A stretch of DNA of 64,000 nt from Borrelia duttonii Ly (GCF_000019685.1 NC_011229.1:1-64000); one strand, 5' to 3'; shown: positions 49,209-58,882, counted from the first letter of the stretch. Notes: a model not told the origin generated them from the sequence alone. Numbers and translations are program-made.

Positions 49209-50717
49209 CTAATTACCGGCATTTAAACTAAAATCCTTTAAAGAAAAAAATGCCTCATTAAAATTTTCTTTAAAATTATTTTTCTTTAAGACATTATCTA
49301 ATAGCAACTTACTATTTGCTTTAGAAAAATTATCAATAATACGATCCTCTTGAACTAAAGCATCAGACTCATAAGAATCATTAGAAGATGAACGTAAATA
49401 AAATGAATAAACTTTATGATCTGCTAAAAAGGGTTTAGACCATTGACCTTCTTTCAAATCAAAAATTAAGTCATAAAAACCTTGACTATTACTAAAAATT
49501 GAAAGCTCTTTTAAAGTACTAGAATAAATGTTCATATTATATGCAAGATTAACTACATCTTCTTTTACTTTCAAATTATATTTTTGCAAAGATCGTTCCT
49601 CTCCAACATCAGAATTAATTTCAGATAAAATAGCATTAAGTTTATTTTCAAGGTAAGTCTCAATAACATTGGGTTCATAAGTTTCTATATAATTTTTAAC
49701 AGCACTAATATCATTATTTGAATTTTGATCAAAATTATAAATATCACTTAACGCTTTATATATTTTATATTCACCTGAACTCTTAGATTTAATAGGATTA
49801 GTAAATTCATTTACCTTCAAAGAAAAAATTGAACTTAGATCTTCTTTTTCCTTAAGCATAAGATCTAAATCAAAATAATACTGCCTAGAAGAAGCAATAC
49901 CTTTAAAATTAGCAACGTCTTCAGAATAAAACTTAGCAACCTCTTCAAAAGGCATACCCTTAAATAATTTGTCATAAGCATCATTAGCATCACTTAAATT
50001 TTTAAAACTAATAGAAACAAGATCTAAACTTTTAAACAACTTTTGATTATCTTCAGCATAAGATATTACTTTATCTTTTGGAAAATCTTCATAAGAGAGT
50101 GTAATATAAGCAATATTTTTTCTAATCTTACTCATATTCTTAACAGCACTTAAAAGAAAATCTGAAAATACAAAACTACTATTCAAAAAAATCTGAATAT
50201 TTGAAGAAAGCAAATTTTCCACAGCGTCACTATAAATTTTAAACTTTTGATAATCAGAAACTTTATTATACCTTTTAGGACTAAAATTACCATTAGAATC
50301 TAAATAAACAGGAGAGTTCATTACATTTTGACTCAAAACACTTTTTGAAATATAAAAGTTACTACTCTTTGCCAAATCAAGAAAAGCAATATCCTCAACA
50401 TACTTCATAAAAGCTAAGCGCCAAATAAAATAGTCTATATCATAATTATTATCTCTTTTTAGTTTAGAATAAAAATTTGAATAAAAATTAACATATTGTG
50501 CAAATTTATTATCTTTAGCATAATAAATCGGCTGTCCCTTATAAAAGCCAAACTTTAAATTAGACGAATCAGTAGTATCAAATAATCCTGGCATTAAAGG
50601 TGCAATAATAAACCCAAATACAATCAATATAAGTGCAAAAATGCCCCACATCCCAACTCTTTTATCATTCTCACCACCAGATATAACGCTTTTTGTTTGA
50701 CTTATTCTCTTACGCAT
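49209..50717 (-). CDS. Membrane-anchored SurA/PpiD-like protein with parvulin-type domain
   Basis: The 502-residue protein has a basic cytoplasmic start, one membrane segment (about residues 26-46), an N-terminal helical region like SurA_N, and a central segment with KLFKGMPFEEVAKFYSEDVANFKG near residue 245, typical of the parvulin (PPIC) prolyl isomerase fold. The topology is that of PpiD: anchored in the inner membrane with the rest in the periplasm, helping exported proteins fold. Parvulin catalytic residues cannot be assigned with certainty. Confidence 0.65.
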   Translation of the reverse strand: MRKRISQTKSVISGGENDKRVGMWGIFALILIVFGFIIAPLMPGLFDTTDSSNLKFGFYKGQPIYYAKDNKFAQYVNFYSNFYSKLKRDNNYDIDYFIWRLAFMKYVEDIAFLDLAKSSNFYISKSVLSQNVMNSPVYLDSNGNFSPKRYNKVSDYQKFKIYSDAVENLLSSNIQIFLNSSFVFSDFLLSAVKNMSKIRKNIAYITLSYEDFPKDKVISYAEDNQKLFKSLDLVSISFKNLSDANDAYDKLFKGMPFEEVAKFYSEDVANFKGIASSRQYYFDLDLMLKEKEDLSSIFSLKVNEFTNPIKSKSSGEYKIYKALSDIYNFDQNSNNDISAVKNYIETYEPNVIETYLENKLNAILSEINSDVGEERSLQKYNLKVKEDVVNLAYNMNIYSSTLKELSIFSNSQGFYDLIFDLKEGQWSKPFLADHKVYSFYLRSSSNDSYESDALVQEDRIIDNFSKANSKLLLDNVLKKNNFKENFNEAFFSLKDFSLNAGN

Positions 50718-50905
50718 AATAAAAACCCTTCAACTGAAATAAAATAGCATTTTAGATATTAAAATAGCATAATTCACATATTATTTCAATTCAAACATTT
50801 ATATTAAAAAAATATTTGATATCATAAATTTCAATATTATAATTAATATTTAACTAATATTTAAAAAATTAAGAGATACTAATATAACGGATGTGACATA
50901 TAATA

Positions 50906-51769
50906 ATGAATATTAATAATGAATTTAATATCAAAATAAACAAAGAAGAATTTCAAAGACTCACCAAAATAATTTATAACAATTTTGGTATTAATCTTAG
51001 CGAGAAAAAAAAATTATTAATAGAGAGTCGCTTATCATCAACAATTAAAGCAAAAAACTTAAACAATTTTACAGAATATATTAATTACTTAGAAAATCAA
51101 AAAAATCAAATATCTCTAATAGAATTAGTAGATAAAATATCAACAAATCACACCTATTTTTTTAGAGAACCTAATCACTTTGAATTCCTTGCAAACAATC
51201 TTCTACCCAAAATGATCAAAAGAATAACACAAACACAAGAAAAAGAAATTAGAATATGGTCAGCTGGATGCTCAAGTGGAGAAGAAGCATACACAATAGC
51301 AATGATATTAAATGAATATATCAATAACAATAAAATCCAATGCAACGCAAAAATTTTAGCAACAGATATTTCAATTACTGTATTAAAAGAAGCTAAAGAA
51401 GGAATTTATCCAGAAGACCGAGTAAAAACTCTACCAAAACATTTAAAAAATAAATATTTAAATAAACTACAAAATGACAAATTTGAAGTTAAAGACGAAC
51501 TTAAAGAAATGACCGTATTTAAAAAATTAAATTTAATGAACGATGTTTTCCCATTTAATAAAAAATTTGATTTAATTTTTTGTCGAAACGTAATGATTTA
51601 TTTTGATGAGAAAACAAGAAACAAACTTGCTGACAAATTCAATCAATACTTAAAAGATGATTCTTACTTATTAATTGGACATTCAGAAACAATTAGAGGT
51701 AATAAAAACTTAGAATATGTAATGCCAGCAACATATAAAAAAATCAATTCAATGAAAAAACAATCATAA
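50906..51769 (+). CDS. cheR: Chemotaxis protein methyltransferase CheR
   Basis: The 287-residue enzyme has an N-terminal helical domain (about 10-80) with KISTNHTYFFREPNHFEFL, the SAM-binding motif WSAGCSSGEEAYTIAMIL near residue 115, and FDLIFCRNVMIYFD near 220. It methylates chemoreceptor glutamates. No clear ribosome binding site is seen, and a TATAAT lies almost against the start, so the start may be imprecise. Confidence 0.92.
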   Translation: MNINNEFNIKINKEEFQRLTKIIYNNFGINLSEKKKLLIESRLSSTIKAKNLNNFTEYINYLENQKNQISLIELVDKISTNHTYFFREPNHFEFLANNLLPKMIKRITQTQEKEIRIWSAGCSSGEEAYTIAMILNEYINNNKIQCNAKILATDISITVLKEAKEGIYPEDRVKTLPKHLKNKYLNKLQNDKFEVKDELKEMTVFKKLNLMNDVFPFNKKFDLIFCRNVMIYFDEKTRNKLADKFNQYLKDDSYLLIGHSETIRGNKNLEYVMPATYKKINSMKKQS

Positions 51770-51772
51770 TGA

Positions 51773-51813
51773 TTAAATAAATAAAAGAATAAACTGGCAC
51801 ATTATTTATTTAA
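51773..51813. terminator. Possible shared terminator between convergent cheR and phoU
   Basis: TTAAATAAATAA and TTATTTATTTAA form a perfect 12-bp stem around a 17-nt loop, 4 bp past cheR and overlapping the phoU stop. The stem is all A/T, which weakens the case. Confidence 0.4.
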
Positions 51814-52487
51814 GTAAGATTTACTTTCTCTCCTACTTTAACAAAATAAAGTAGCTCTCCTATTGTTGCAACATGATCTCCAACTCTTTCTAAAAAACTA
51901 TTTAAAAATAATATATTTAAAAGATAATCTAAATTTTCTGGATTATTTTTCATTGCATCAATTACAAGAGTTTTTTGTTTTGAAAACAATTTATCTATAA
52001 TATTATCATACTTTACTATCTTAAGTATTTTAATAAAATCTCCATCAAAATAAGCATCAAAAATATTTGCAAGCATATCTTTTGCGGTATCTGCCATTTC
52101 TCTTAAAGGTTTTTGATAAATATCAACAGAAGAAAAATCTCCTACATTAGATTCCAAAAGAAGTACTACTTTTACAATTTTAGTAGAATGATCTGCAATA
52201 CGTTCAAGAGAGCTAATAATTTTAATAATTGCCAAAATTTCTCTAAGCTCAGTAGCAACAGGATGTTCAGTAGCAATTATGCGTCCACATAAATCTTCAA
52301 TATCATATTGATAATCATCTATCATTTTTTCATCCTCATTAATAATTTTTTTAGCCAAATTTTTATCTCTAGACTCTAAAGCTATTAATGAATTTTCTAT
52401 CATTTTAAGAACACACTCTTTCATCTCCCAAAGATAGTCTTTAATAATCTCAAGTTGCTTAGTAAGTTTACGCCTAATCATATTCAA
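51810..52487 (-). CDS. phoU: PhoU-like phosphate regulator
   Basis: The 225-residue all-helical protein has two PhoU repeats with the metal-contact motif E/DLERIADH (SSLERIADHSTKIV near residue 90 and NSFLERVGDHVATIG near 204). PhoU restrains phosphate uptake and its signalling. It is 6 bp past the end of the TPR-like protein gene, in one run of minus-strand genes from smc. Confidence 0.9.
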   Translation of the reverse strand: MNMIRRKLTKQLEIIKDYLWEMKECVLKMIENSLIALESRDKNLAKKIINEDEKMIDDYQYDIEDLCGRIIATEHPVATELREILAIIKIISSLERIADHSTKIVKVVLLLESNVGDFSSVDIYQKPLREMADTAKDMLANIFDAYFDGDFIKILKIVKYDNIIDKLFSKQKTLVIDAMKNNPENLDYLLNILFLNSFLERVGDHVATIGELLYFVKVGEKVNLT

Positions 52488-52493
52488 TTTCTC

Positions 52494-53543
52494 CTAAAAA
52501 AACCGTTTTAAAAACAAAAACCTTAATTTAGATAATTCATAATAACTACTAAAAGGATAACTATCAATAACTCTTTTGTAGTAACTAAGAGACTTTACAA
52601 AATCTTTATATTTGCTCTCGGTTTCATAAAATTTACCTAATAAATAATTATATCTATCTTCAAACTTTGAACTTACATATTTTGGATAATACAATGAACT
52701 CAAGCTAGAGTAAAATTCATGCTCACCATTTGTTAATAAAAACTCAAGAATATCAAGATAAGTATCCTCATCAAAATCAATATTATTTTCTACTAAAAAT
52801 CTAACATCCCTTAATACATTTTCAACTTTATTTAATTTAATACCAAGACTAATTAAATTCACAAAGATCTGATTAAAAAAATCATCCCTTAAACTCAAAT
52901 AATTTAAATAAGAGTTCAAATAATCACCATTCTTATAATAAAGTTCTGCCTTTAATAAAATATACTCATCACTATTAAAATCATATTTATTAAGCAATTC
53001 AATTGCTCCCTTGTAATCATTAATATGATATAAATTTAAAGCTCTTCTCATAATATCTTTCAAATCTACATTATGTCCACTCTGATTATTTAATCCAAAA
53101 TCCTCACCATTTTTAATATCTTTATCTAAATTTAAATTGCCTTCAGGATCCATTTGATCCAAATTTAAAGATTTTTCTTGGTTAACAATCCTCAAAATTA
53201 CATTTTTAGTAAATTCCCTAGAATCCTTTACATTTTGATACTTAAATGTCAACATAACAATTCCAACATTTTTTGAAGTTTGAAAAGAAAACATAGCACC
53301 ATTTTGATAAGATTCTGATAAAAATTTAATAAAAGGATTATTTTTATTATTTTTAATATAAATCCAAGCTTCATCTTTAAAACAAAGATTAAACTTTGAA
53401 TTAATATTTACCAAAAATTCTTGCCTTTCACTATTAAAATCAAGTTCATAAATATTCTGTTTATTCTTTTCAAAAGCAAAAGAGGATACTATATTAATAA
53501 TAAAGAATAAAAAATTACAATAAATAAAATTCCCTTTATTCAC
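52494..53543 (-). CDS. Exported TPR-like protein
   Basis: The 349-residue protein has a signal peptide or anchor (about residues 5-24) and an N-terminal beta-rich domain (30-130). A TPR-like helical region follows, with ALNLYHINDYKGAIELLNKY near residue 175, AELYYKNGDYLNSYLNYLSL near 205, and later helices to the C-terminus. It probably acts in the periplasm as a scaffold. Overlap of 4 bp with the next gene upstream (ATGA type) suggests they are made together. No precise family was recognised. Confidence 0.65.
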   Translation of the reverse strand: MNKGNFIYCNFLFFIINIVSSFAFEKNKQNIYELDFNSERQEFLVNINSKFNLCFKDEAWIYIKNNKNNPFIKFLSESYQNGAMFSFQTSKNVGIVMLTFKYQNVKDSREFTKNVILRIVNQEKSLNLDQMDPEGNLNLDKDIKNGEDFGLNNQSGHNVDLKDIMRRALNLYHINDYKGAIELLNKYDFNSDEYILLKAELYYKNGDYLNSYLNYLSLRDDFFNQIFVNLISLGIKLNKVENVLRDVRFLVENNIDFDEDTYLDILEFLLTNGEHEFYSSLSSLYYPKYVSSKFEDRYNYLLGKFYETESKYKDFVKSLSYYKRVIDSYPFSSYYELSKLRFLFLKRFF

Positions 53544-53926
53544 TTATAATTTTCCAAAATTTTATCAACTAATAATTCATTTTCCTTTTCTAAATCAATA
53601 TTAAATAAATTATCTGACTTAACCCAAAGATCTTTCAAAATGTCTTCATTAATTGTTCGATAATGCATTACACTATCACCCAATTTACCATCAGGAAGAC
53701 TAGGTTTAGGAAAGAAAAAATCATCCATATTAAAACTAGAATTCAAATCAAAATAAAAATCTTCTATATTAAGCAGTTTCAACTTAAGATTTACATTCTC
53801 TTCAGTATTATTTTTACTCTCGTCAATAATTTTAGATGAATACAAATAAGTCAAAAAAGAAACAATAATTAATAAAAATATTAATATTAAAAAATATTGT
53901 TGAAAATGAAACTTTTTCTCTCTCAT
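53540..53926 (-). CDS. Small single-span membrane protein
   Basis: The 128-residue protein has one N-terminal membrane segment (residues 9-29) and an extracytoplasmic acidic tail. No domain was recognised. It overlaps the TPR-like protein gene by 4 bp and lies 27 bp past smc. The pairing suggests that the two envelope proteins work together. Confidence 0.6.
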   Translation of the reverse strand: MREKKFHFQQYFLILIFLLIIVSFLTYLYSSKIIDESKNNTEENVNLKLKLLNIEDFYFDLNSSFNMDDFFFPKPSLPDGKLGDSVMHYRTINEDILKDLWVKSDNLFNIDLEKENELLVDKILENYK

Positions 53927-53953
53927 AATAATTTTCCTAATATACTAAATAAA

Positions 53954-56407
53954 TTATATATTAAATATTACACTTTCTCCATTATCACTAGTAACACCAA
54001 TTAAATTCTTACTTCCCTTAGCAACATACATATTATGAGTTATTATCAATAATTGAACTTTTTGACCAAGTTCATTTAAAAGTGTTGAAAGTTTATTACT
54101 ATTTTCAAAATCAAGAGAAGCATCAATTTCATCAAGTACACAAAATGAAGCAGGAGAATAATAATACAAAGCAAACAAAAATGCTATACTAATTAAAGAA
54201 TGCTCTCCTCCAGAAAGCATTTTATTGCCTTTGACTAATTTATCCTTAAAATTTATTTTAATTTCTATTTCATCTAAATCCTTATCATAAAATAAACTTC
54301 CACTACCCTTAAATATTCGACTAAAAAAATAAATAAAATGATCACTAATTTTATCGAAAGCATCATTAAATTTTTTATTAATTTCCCTCTTAATTCTTTT
54401 TCTAAGCTTATCTAAAGATTCTTTAGTAGCATTTAAATCGTTTATTTGTAAATTTATTTTTTCAACCTTATCCTTTATTTCATTATATTCCCTCTCAACA
54501 TTAAAAAAAATATAATTATCATGCTCAATCATACTCATTTCTTTCCGTAAAGAAGCTATCTGTACTAAATCATCTTCAAGATCAAATTTTTCCATATCCT
54601 TATTAACAAAATTAAAATCTTTTATCTCATCCTTAATATCCAAATTAGAATGCAATAAAATATCATACTCTGCTTGCTTTTTCATGTATTCATAATAAGA
54701 TGAATTTTTAAAAGCATCTAATACACTCAAAGTATTGACCTCTTTATTTCCAACTAATTCACTACCTTTTGCATCACTTAAAAACTTGTCTAAATTAACA
54801 TTAATGTCACTTCGTTCCAAGTTTAATTCATCCAGTTTTAAATTTAAATTATTAAGGCGTTCCTTAAGTTCATCCCTAGTTTCAAATAAAAATTTTAAAT
54901 TACTATCAATTAATTTAATTTCATCTTCATTTTTAAGCCTAGAAAGCTCTGTATATTCAATCTCACCCAATATCTCATTTAATTTTAATGTCTTCTCAGA
55001 CACTAAACTCTCAATAGTAGTGATTTCCTTTGCAAGACTAGTCTTAGAATTATTTCTCGTAAGCAAAAATTTTCTTAAATCAACATTTTGTTCAAAAATA
55101 GGTTCAATTTTCTCTCTTAATAAATTTAAAAGTTTATCTTCCTTGACTATATATTTAAGTAAATTTTCTCTAATATTTTTAAGATATTTGATGCTTAATG
55201 TATCTTCAAACAATTTTAAAGAATTTAAAATGTTTTTTTTAAGTTGCTCAAATTCTTCTATATTACTTTCCTTGACAATCGACAATACTAAATCAACAAG
55301 TTCAAAAAAACTCCTGGTATACCTATTTATCTCATCAGTCAATATGAAAAAATCTTTCTTTTTACTTTGAAGGGAATTATTTAAATTCATAAGCTCTTCA
55401 TTTATGCTTACTTTTACTGATTCAATCTGTGACTTATTGCCCATAAAAATATTTGCTAAATTTAATTTTCCCCTCTTATCATGTTCTAATTTTTGAATCT
55501 TAATTTCCATTGTAAGCAACTTAGATTTTAACATTTCAATTTCTTTTTTAATAAGTTCAATATTCTTAATAACATTCTTTTCTCTAAGAGAATAAAATTC
55601 TAATTTTTCCTTAATACTTTCAATAGAAAAACTACTTAAATGCAAAATATTGTCTATATCTTTAATATTCAAGCCATTCTTAAGTTTAGTTAATTCAAAG
55701 TTAAGATTAAAAAGCTTCTTCAAGCTTAAATTTTTATCCAATACTTCTAAATCGTTCTTTAATTTTTGGTATTTATCTTTAATCAAAAAGTCATTCTTAA
55801 TTTTTTCATATTTTTCATTTAATTCATCTCTCAACATCAAAAGAGAAGTCAAATTTTCTCTAGATTTTTCTAAGCTCTTATATGCCTGTTCCTCTTCAAC
55901 TCTAAGCATATCTATTCCACTAGCCTCTTCTATTAGAGATTTTAAATTAATATTGCCACTTGAAGATATTCTCTCAATCTTCCCCTGATTAATAAACATA
56001 TAAGGAGAATTCTTAAATCTTAGCTTATTAACAAGATCCATATAATTTTTAAGATTCAAATTATCATTATTTAAAAAATATTCACTTGTACCATCTTTAT
56101 AAAGCCTTCTTCTAATATAAAATTTATCTCTAAAATCACCAATAGAGAGATCTTCATTATTAAAAAAAAGAGTCACCTCAGCAAAATTAGATTCCTTAGA
56201 TTTTGATACAGAAATTAAATCTGTTATATGTTTAATTCTCAAAATACTTAAATTATCTTCACCTATACAAAAACGAATTGCATCTAGTAAATTACTTTTT
56301 CCACAACCATTTGGACCTACTATAAAATTTAAACTACTATTTAACTTTAATTCTTGCATTTTAACAAAAGACTTAAATCCTAAAAGTCCTATTTTTTCTA
56401 AAAACAA
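53954..56407 (-). CDS. smc: Short SMC-type chromosome partition ATPase
   Basis: The 817-residue protein has SMC heads: an N-terminal FLEKIGLLGFKSFVK with Walker A VGPNGCGKSNLLDAIRF near residue 30, and a C-terminal signature MLSGGEHSLISIAFLFAL with Walker B FCVLDEIDASLDF near 755. Between them is predominantly coiled coil. Typical bacterial SMC has about 1,150-1,190 residues and a glycine-rich hinge; no such hinge is visible here. The start chosen is a TTG with GGGAG 5 nt upstream; GTG at 56419 lacks a site and lies too close to a TATAAT. Confidence 0.85.
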   Translation of the reverse strand: MFLEKIGLLGFKSFVKMQELKLNSSLNFIVGPNGCGKSNLLDAIRFCIGEDNLSILRIKHITDLISVSKSKESNFAEVTLFFNNEDLSIGDFRDKFYIRRRLYKDGTSEYFLNNDNLNLKNYMDLVNKLRFKNSPYMFINQGKIERISSSGNINLKSLIEEASGIDMLRVEEEQAYKSLEKSRENLTSLLMLRDELNEKYEKIKNDFLIKDKYQKLKNDLEVLDKNLSLKKLFNLNFELTKLKNGLNIKDIDNILHLSSFSIESIKEKLEFYSLREKNVIKNIELIKKEIEMLKSKLLTMEIKIQKLEHDKRGKLNLANIFMGNKSQIESVKVSINEELMNLNNSLQSKKKDFFILTDEINRYTRSFFELVDLVLSIVKESNIEEFEQLKKNILNSLKLFEDTLSIKYLKNIRENLLKYIVKEDKLLNLLREKIEPIFEQNVDLRKFLLTRNNSKTSLAKEITTIESLVSEKTLKLNEILGEIEYTELSRLKNEDEIKLIDSNLKFLFETRDELKERLNNLNLKLDELNLERSDINVNLDKFLSDAKGSELVGNKEVNTLSVLDAFKNSSYYEYMKKQAEYDILLHSNLDIKDEIKDFNFVNKDMEKFDLEDDLVQIASLRKEMSMIEHDNYIFFNVEREYNEIKDKVEKINLQINDLNATKESLDKLRKRIKREINKKFNDAFDKISDHFIYFFSRIFKGSGSLFYDKDLDEIEIKINFKDKLVKGNKMLSGGEHSLISIAFLFALYYYSPASFCVLDEIDASLDFENSNKLSTLLNELGQKVQLLIITHNMYVAKGSKNLIGVTSDNGESVIFNI

Positions 56408-56440
56408 AACTACTCCCACTTAAATTATAAACAATATTAA

Positions 56441-56468
56441 TTTACTAAACATAATTCTGTATTATAAT
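56441..56468 (+). promoter_or_regulatory. Promoter of rnhB, positioned for a leaderless transcript
   Basis: TTTACT (56441-56446), a 16-nt spacer and TATAAT (56463-56468). The ATG follows 8 nt later with no Shine-Dalgarno sequence. Confidence 0.5.
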
Positions 56469-56476
56469 AAATAGTT

Positions 56477-57022
56477 ATGATTTGTGGAATTGATGAGGTT
56501 GGAAGAGGGTGTATCTTTGGCCCAGTCTTAAGTGCAGCTGTTATTTTTAAAAGTAAACCCAACTTTTTAAATGAACTAGATGATTCAAAAAAACTTACCA
56601 AAACAAAAAGAGAATATCTCTCAGCATTAATACTAGAAAATGCATATTATGCGTTTGCAGATATATCCAATGAAATTATTGACAAAATTAATATTCATAA
56701 TGCTTCACTCCTTGCAATGCAAATCGCATATCAAAAATTAAATATAGAATGCAACCTAGTACTTGTAGATGGAAAATTTATCCCCAAAATACAAGCTAAA
56801 CAAATTAGAGCAATAATTAAAGGGGATTCTATGATTGATGAAATAAAAGCAGCATCAATTATTGCAAAAGTACAAAGAGATAAATTGATGGTTGAATATG
56901 ATAAAATTTATCCCCTATATGGACTTAAAAAAAACAAAGGATATCCAACAAAAGAACACAAAGATGCAATCAAAAAACACGGAATACTAAGCCTTCACAG
57001 AAAGAGCTTTCAATTAATTTAA
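56477..57022 (+). CDS. rnhB: Ribonuclease HII
   Basis: The 181-residue enzyme opens MICGIDEVGRGCIFGPVLSA with the DE pair (Asp6, Glu7), and has VLVDGKF near residue 95 and DEIKAASIIAKVQRD near 120, completing the acidic active site. It cuts RNA in RNA-DNA hybrids, including single ribonucleotides. The length is close to the family minimum. It is divergent from smc. Confidence 0.94.
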   Translation: MICGIDEVGRGCIFGPVLSAAVIFKSKPNFLNELDDSKKLTKTKREYLSALILENAYYAFADISNEIIDKINIHNASLLAMQIAYQKLNIECNLVLVDGKFIPKIQAKQIRAIIKGDSMIDEIKAASIIAKVQRDKLMVEYDKIYPLYGLKKNKGYPTKEHKDAIKKHGILSLHRKSFQLI

Positions 57023-57102
57023 ATATCAATTAACATAAACTGTAATTATGTCCATGACTAGGACTAAATCATCCTCAGAAAGGATCATGCTTATGAAACA
57101 CT

Positions 57103-57384
57103 CTAGGATCTACGATCATTATGATATTCTCCTTTTTTAACTAAATTTCCAGTAACCTTTTTCTTAATTACAGAAATTGCTTTCAATAAATTTGATTCAA
57201 ATTCGTCAATATTTTCTTCATAAACAAAAACTGAATGTCTCTCAAAATCTCCATTAACATTTCTCTTACTCTCTACAATATTTAGAAAATAATCACCTTT
57301 TCTATTTTCTTTAACATTAAAGAAATAAGTCCTATCTGAATTTGTAAACAATTTATCAGAATATACTTCCCCTCTCTCGCCCAT
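57103..57384 (-). CDS. bpuR: Borrelia PUR-domain nucleic-acid-binding protein
   Basis: The 93-residue protein has the PUR-alpha-like fold pattern (DUF3276): [30 protein letters not shown], and the helix with [19 protein letters not shown]. It matches BpuR (BB0047), shown in B. burgdorferi to bind DNA and RNA and to repress several genes including erp lipoproteins. The start is the ATG at 57384 with GGAGG 5 nt upstream; the GTG at 57396 overlaps that site and is rejected. Confidence 0.88.
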   Translation of the reverse strand: MGERGEVYSDKLFTNSDRTYFFNVKENRKGDYFLNIVESKRNVNGDFERHSVFVYEENIDEFESNLLKAISVIKKKVTGNLVKKGEYHNDRRS

Positions 57385-57490
57385 TAAGTCCTCCACACAA
57401 AAATCCTTTATATATTAGCTTATACAAAAGTTAACATAATTGTACTTACTAAACAAAAAAAATACTAGCCGAAATTAACAATAAAATCAA

Positions 57491-57519
57491 TTGACATAAA
57501 ATGAATTTTTTTATAGAAT
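57491..57519 (+). promoter_or_regulatory. Promoter of tRNA-Gly
   Basis: A consensus TTGACA (57491-57496), a 17-nt spacer and TAGAAT (57514-57519), ending 16 bp before the mature tRNA 5' end. Confidence 0.75.
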
Positions 57520-57535
57520 CAACTTTGTTATCTGT

Positions 57536-57607
57536 GCGTCCTTCGTATAATGGCTATTACCTTAGCCTTCCAAGCTAATGATGTCGGTTCGATTCCGATA
57601 GGACGCT
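57536..57607 (+). tRNA. tRNA-Gly (anticodon TCC)
   Basis: The acceptor arms GCGTCCT and AGGACGC pair perfectly. The anticodon stem TTAGC/GCTAA holds the loop CTTCCAA with TCC at its centre, and the T arm contains GGTTCGATTCC. The 3' CCA is not encoded. Confidence 0.93.
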
Positions 57608-57642
57608 TCTTAAAAAGCTAATAACCTGAAATGTAAAAAAAT

Positions 57643-58002
57643 TGGAGATGGCGGGAATTGAACCCGCGTCCTAAAAATAATATCATAAATATCTACAAGC
57701 TTAGCTAATTTTTAGAAAAAGCAATAAGGCTTGGAAAACAAGCAAACCACCAAATTACTCTCAAGTTTAAAGGTCCCTAAAAATCAACTTGAAACATTTT
57801 TAGGCATACTTTGATGTCTTAAAGAGTATAAGTTGAACCTCAAAGCAAAATCCAACAAAACTCTCTGCTAAATTAAGCAGCCATTACAAGATCTGAACTT
57901 GTAAAGTTATTATTTTTTGCATTTATTAAAGAAGTTTTAAGAGATTCCCTCTGCTTGCCATTTATGCTACTAAAGTTCTTAGTCAAATCCAAAAACATCC
58001 CC
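57643..58002 (-). ncRNA. ssrA: Transfer-messenger RNA (tmRNA)
   Basis: On the minus strand the 5' end GGGGATG pairs with the 3' CATCTCC (one G-U pair), flanking a T arm with GGTTCAATTCC. The tag frame at 57920-57873 encodes AKNNNFTSSDLVMAA followed by TAA, close to the tag recalled for Lyme Borrelia. The CCA end is not encoded. A run of seven T residues follows the 3' end. The tRNA-Gly gene ends 35 bp away on the opposite strand. Confidence 0.95.
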
Positions 58003-58145
58003 TCTAAATAATCTTTTAAGGATAGTATAACACAAATAAATAAAAAAAGGAAAAACAAACTAATTTACAAAACAACACTTAAAAGCTTATAATTACTTTA
58101 ATACATTAATAGATATTAAAATGATAAATGATTCAAGGAGATTTT

Positions 58146-58838
58146 TTGAATAACGAAATGCTATGGTGCATCATGTTAATTTGTACTTATTCAATTTTAA
58201 TTATTACGTACAATTTTTTTGGACAAAAAGGCTTACTAGCATGGCTAGTATCATCCGTCATTATTGCAAACATTCAAGTTTTAAAGCAAATTACAATATT
58301 TGGATTACATGCAACACTGGGCAATATTATTTATGCATCATCATATGTTGCAACAGATATTTTATCAGAAATTCATGGTCATAAAAATTCAAAAAAAGCG
58401 GTTTATATTGGATTTATAAGTTTTATAGCATTTGCATTTATTACAAATATCCAACTTTATTTTTCAACAAATAATTCTGACATATACTTAGAAAATTTAG
58501 AAAATATTTTCTCTTCAATTCCAATTTTATTAATCGCATCAATTATCGCATACATAATATCTCAATTAAACGATATATACCTATTTCGTTTCATTAAAGA
58601 AAAATTCCCAAAATTCTTGTTTATAAGAAGCAATGGATCAACATTAGTAAGTGAATTCATAGATACGATAATTTTTGTAAGCATTGCAACATACTTTAAT
58701 ATATTTCCAAAAGAAGCCTATCTTAATATAATAATATCCACATATTTTATTAAAGGAATCGCAGGCATCATGGGCACTCCATTTATTTACATTGCAAAAT
58801 ACATATATCAGAATAAAAAAATCCAAATTAATGAGTAA
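58146..58838 (+). CDS. Queuosine precursor transporter (YhhQ/VUT family)
   Basis: The 230-residue membrane protein has about six hydrophobic segments and the family's signature ATDILSEIHGHKNSKKAVYIGF near residues 70-92, plus SNGSTLVSEFIDTIIFV near 166. YhhQ-type proteins (DUF165) import queuine-pathway intermediates such as preQ0 or preQ1. The TTG start has AAGGAG 5 nt upstream; an in-frame ATG at 58128 precedes that site. A diverged paralogue follows 45 bp later. Confidence 0.85.
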   Translation: MNNEMLWCIMLICTYSILIITYNFFGQKGLLAWLVSSVIIANIQVLKQITIFGLHATLGNIIYASSYVATDILSEIHGHKNSKKAVYIGFISFIAFAFITNIQLYFSTNNSDIYLENLENIFSSIPILLIASIIAYIISQLNDIYLFRFIKEKFPKFLFIRSNGSTLVSEFIDTIIFVSIATYFNIFPKEAYLNIIISTYFIKGIAGIMGTPFIYIAKYIYQNKKIQINE

Positions 58839-58845
58839 ATATACA

Positions 58846-58875
58846 TTCAATTATCACTTAATAATTTGTTATAAT
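58846..58875 (+). promoter_or_regulatory. Promoter of the second VUT-family gene, positioned for a leaderless transcript
   Basis: TTCAAT (58846-58851), an 18-nt spacer and TATAAT (58870-58875), only 7 nt before the ATG at 58883. Confidence 0.45.
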
Positions 58876-58882
58876 TAGCAAC

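Noticed and set aside
57873-58058. Minus-strand 61-codon frame as a small protein gene
   Set aside because: It lies within tmRNA; only its last 15 codons are translated, as the tag peptide.
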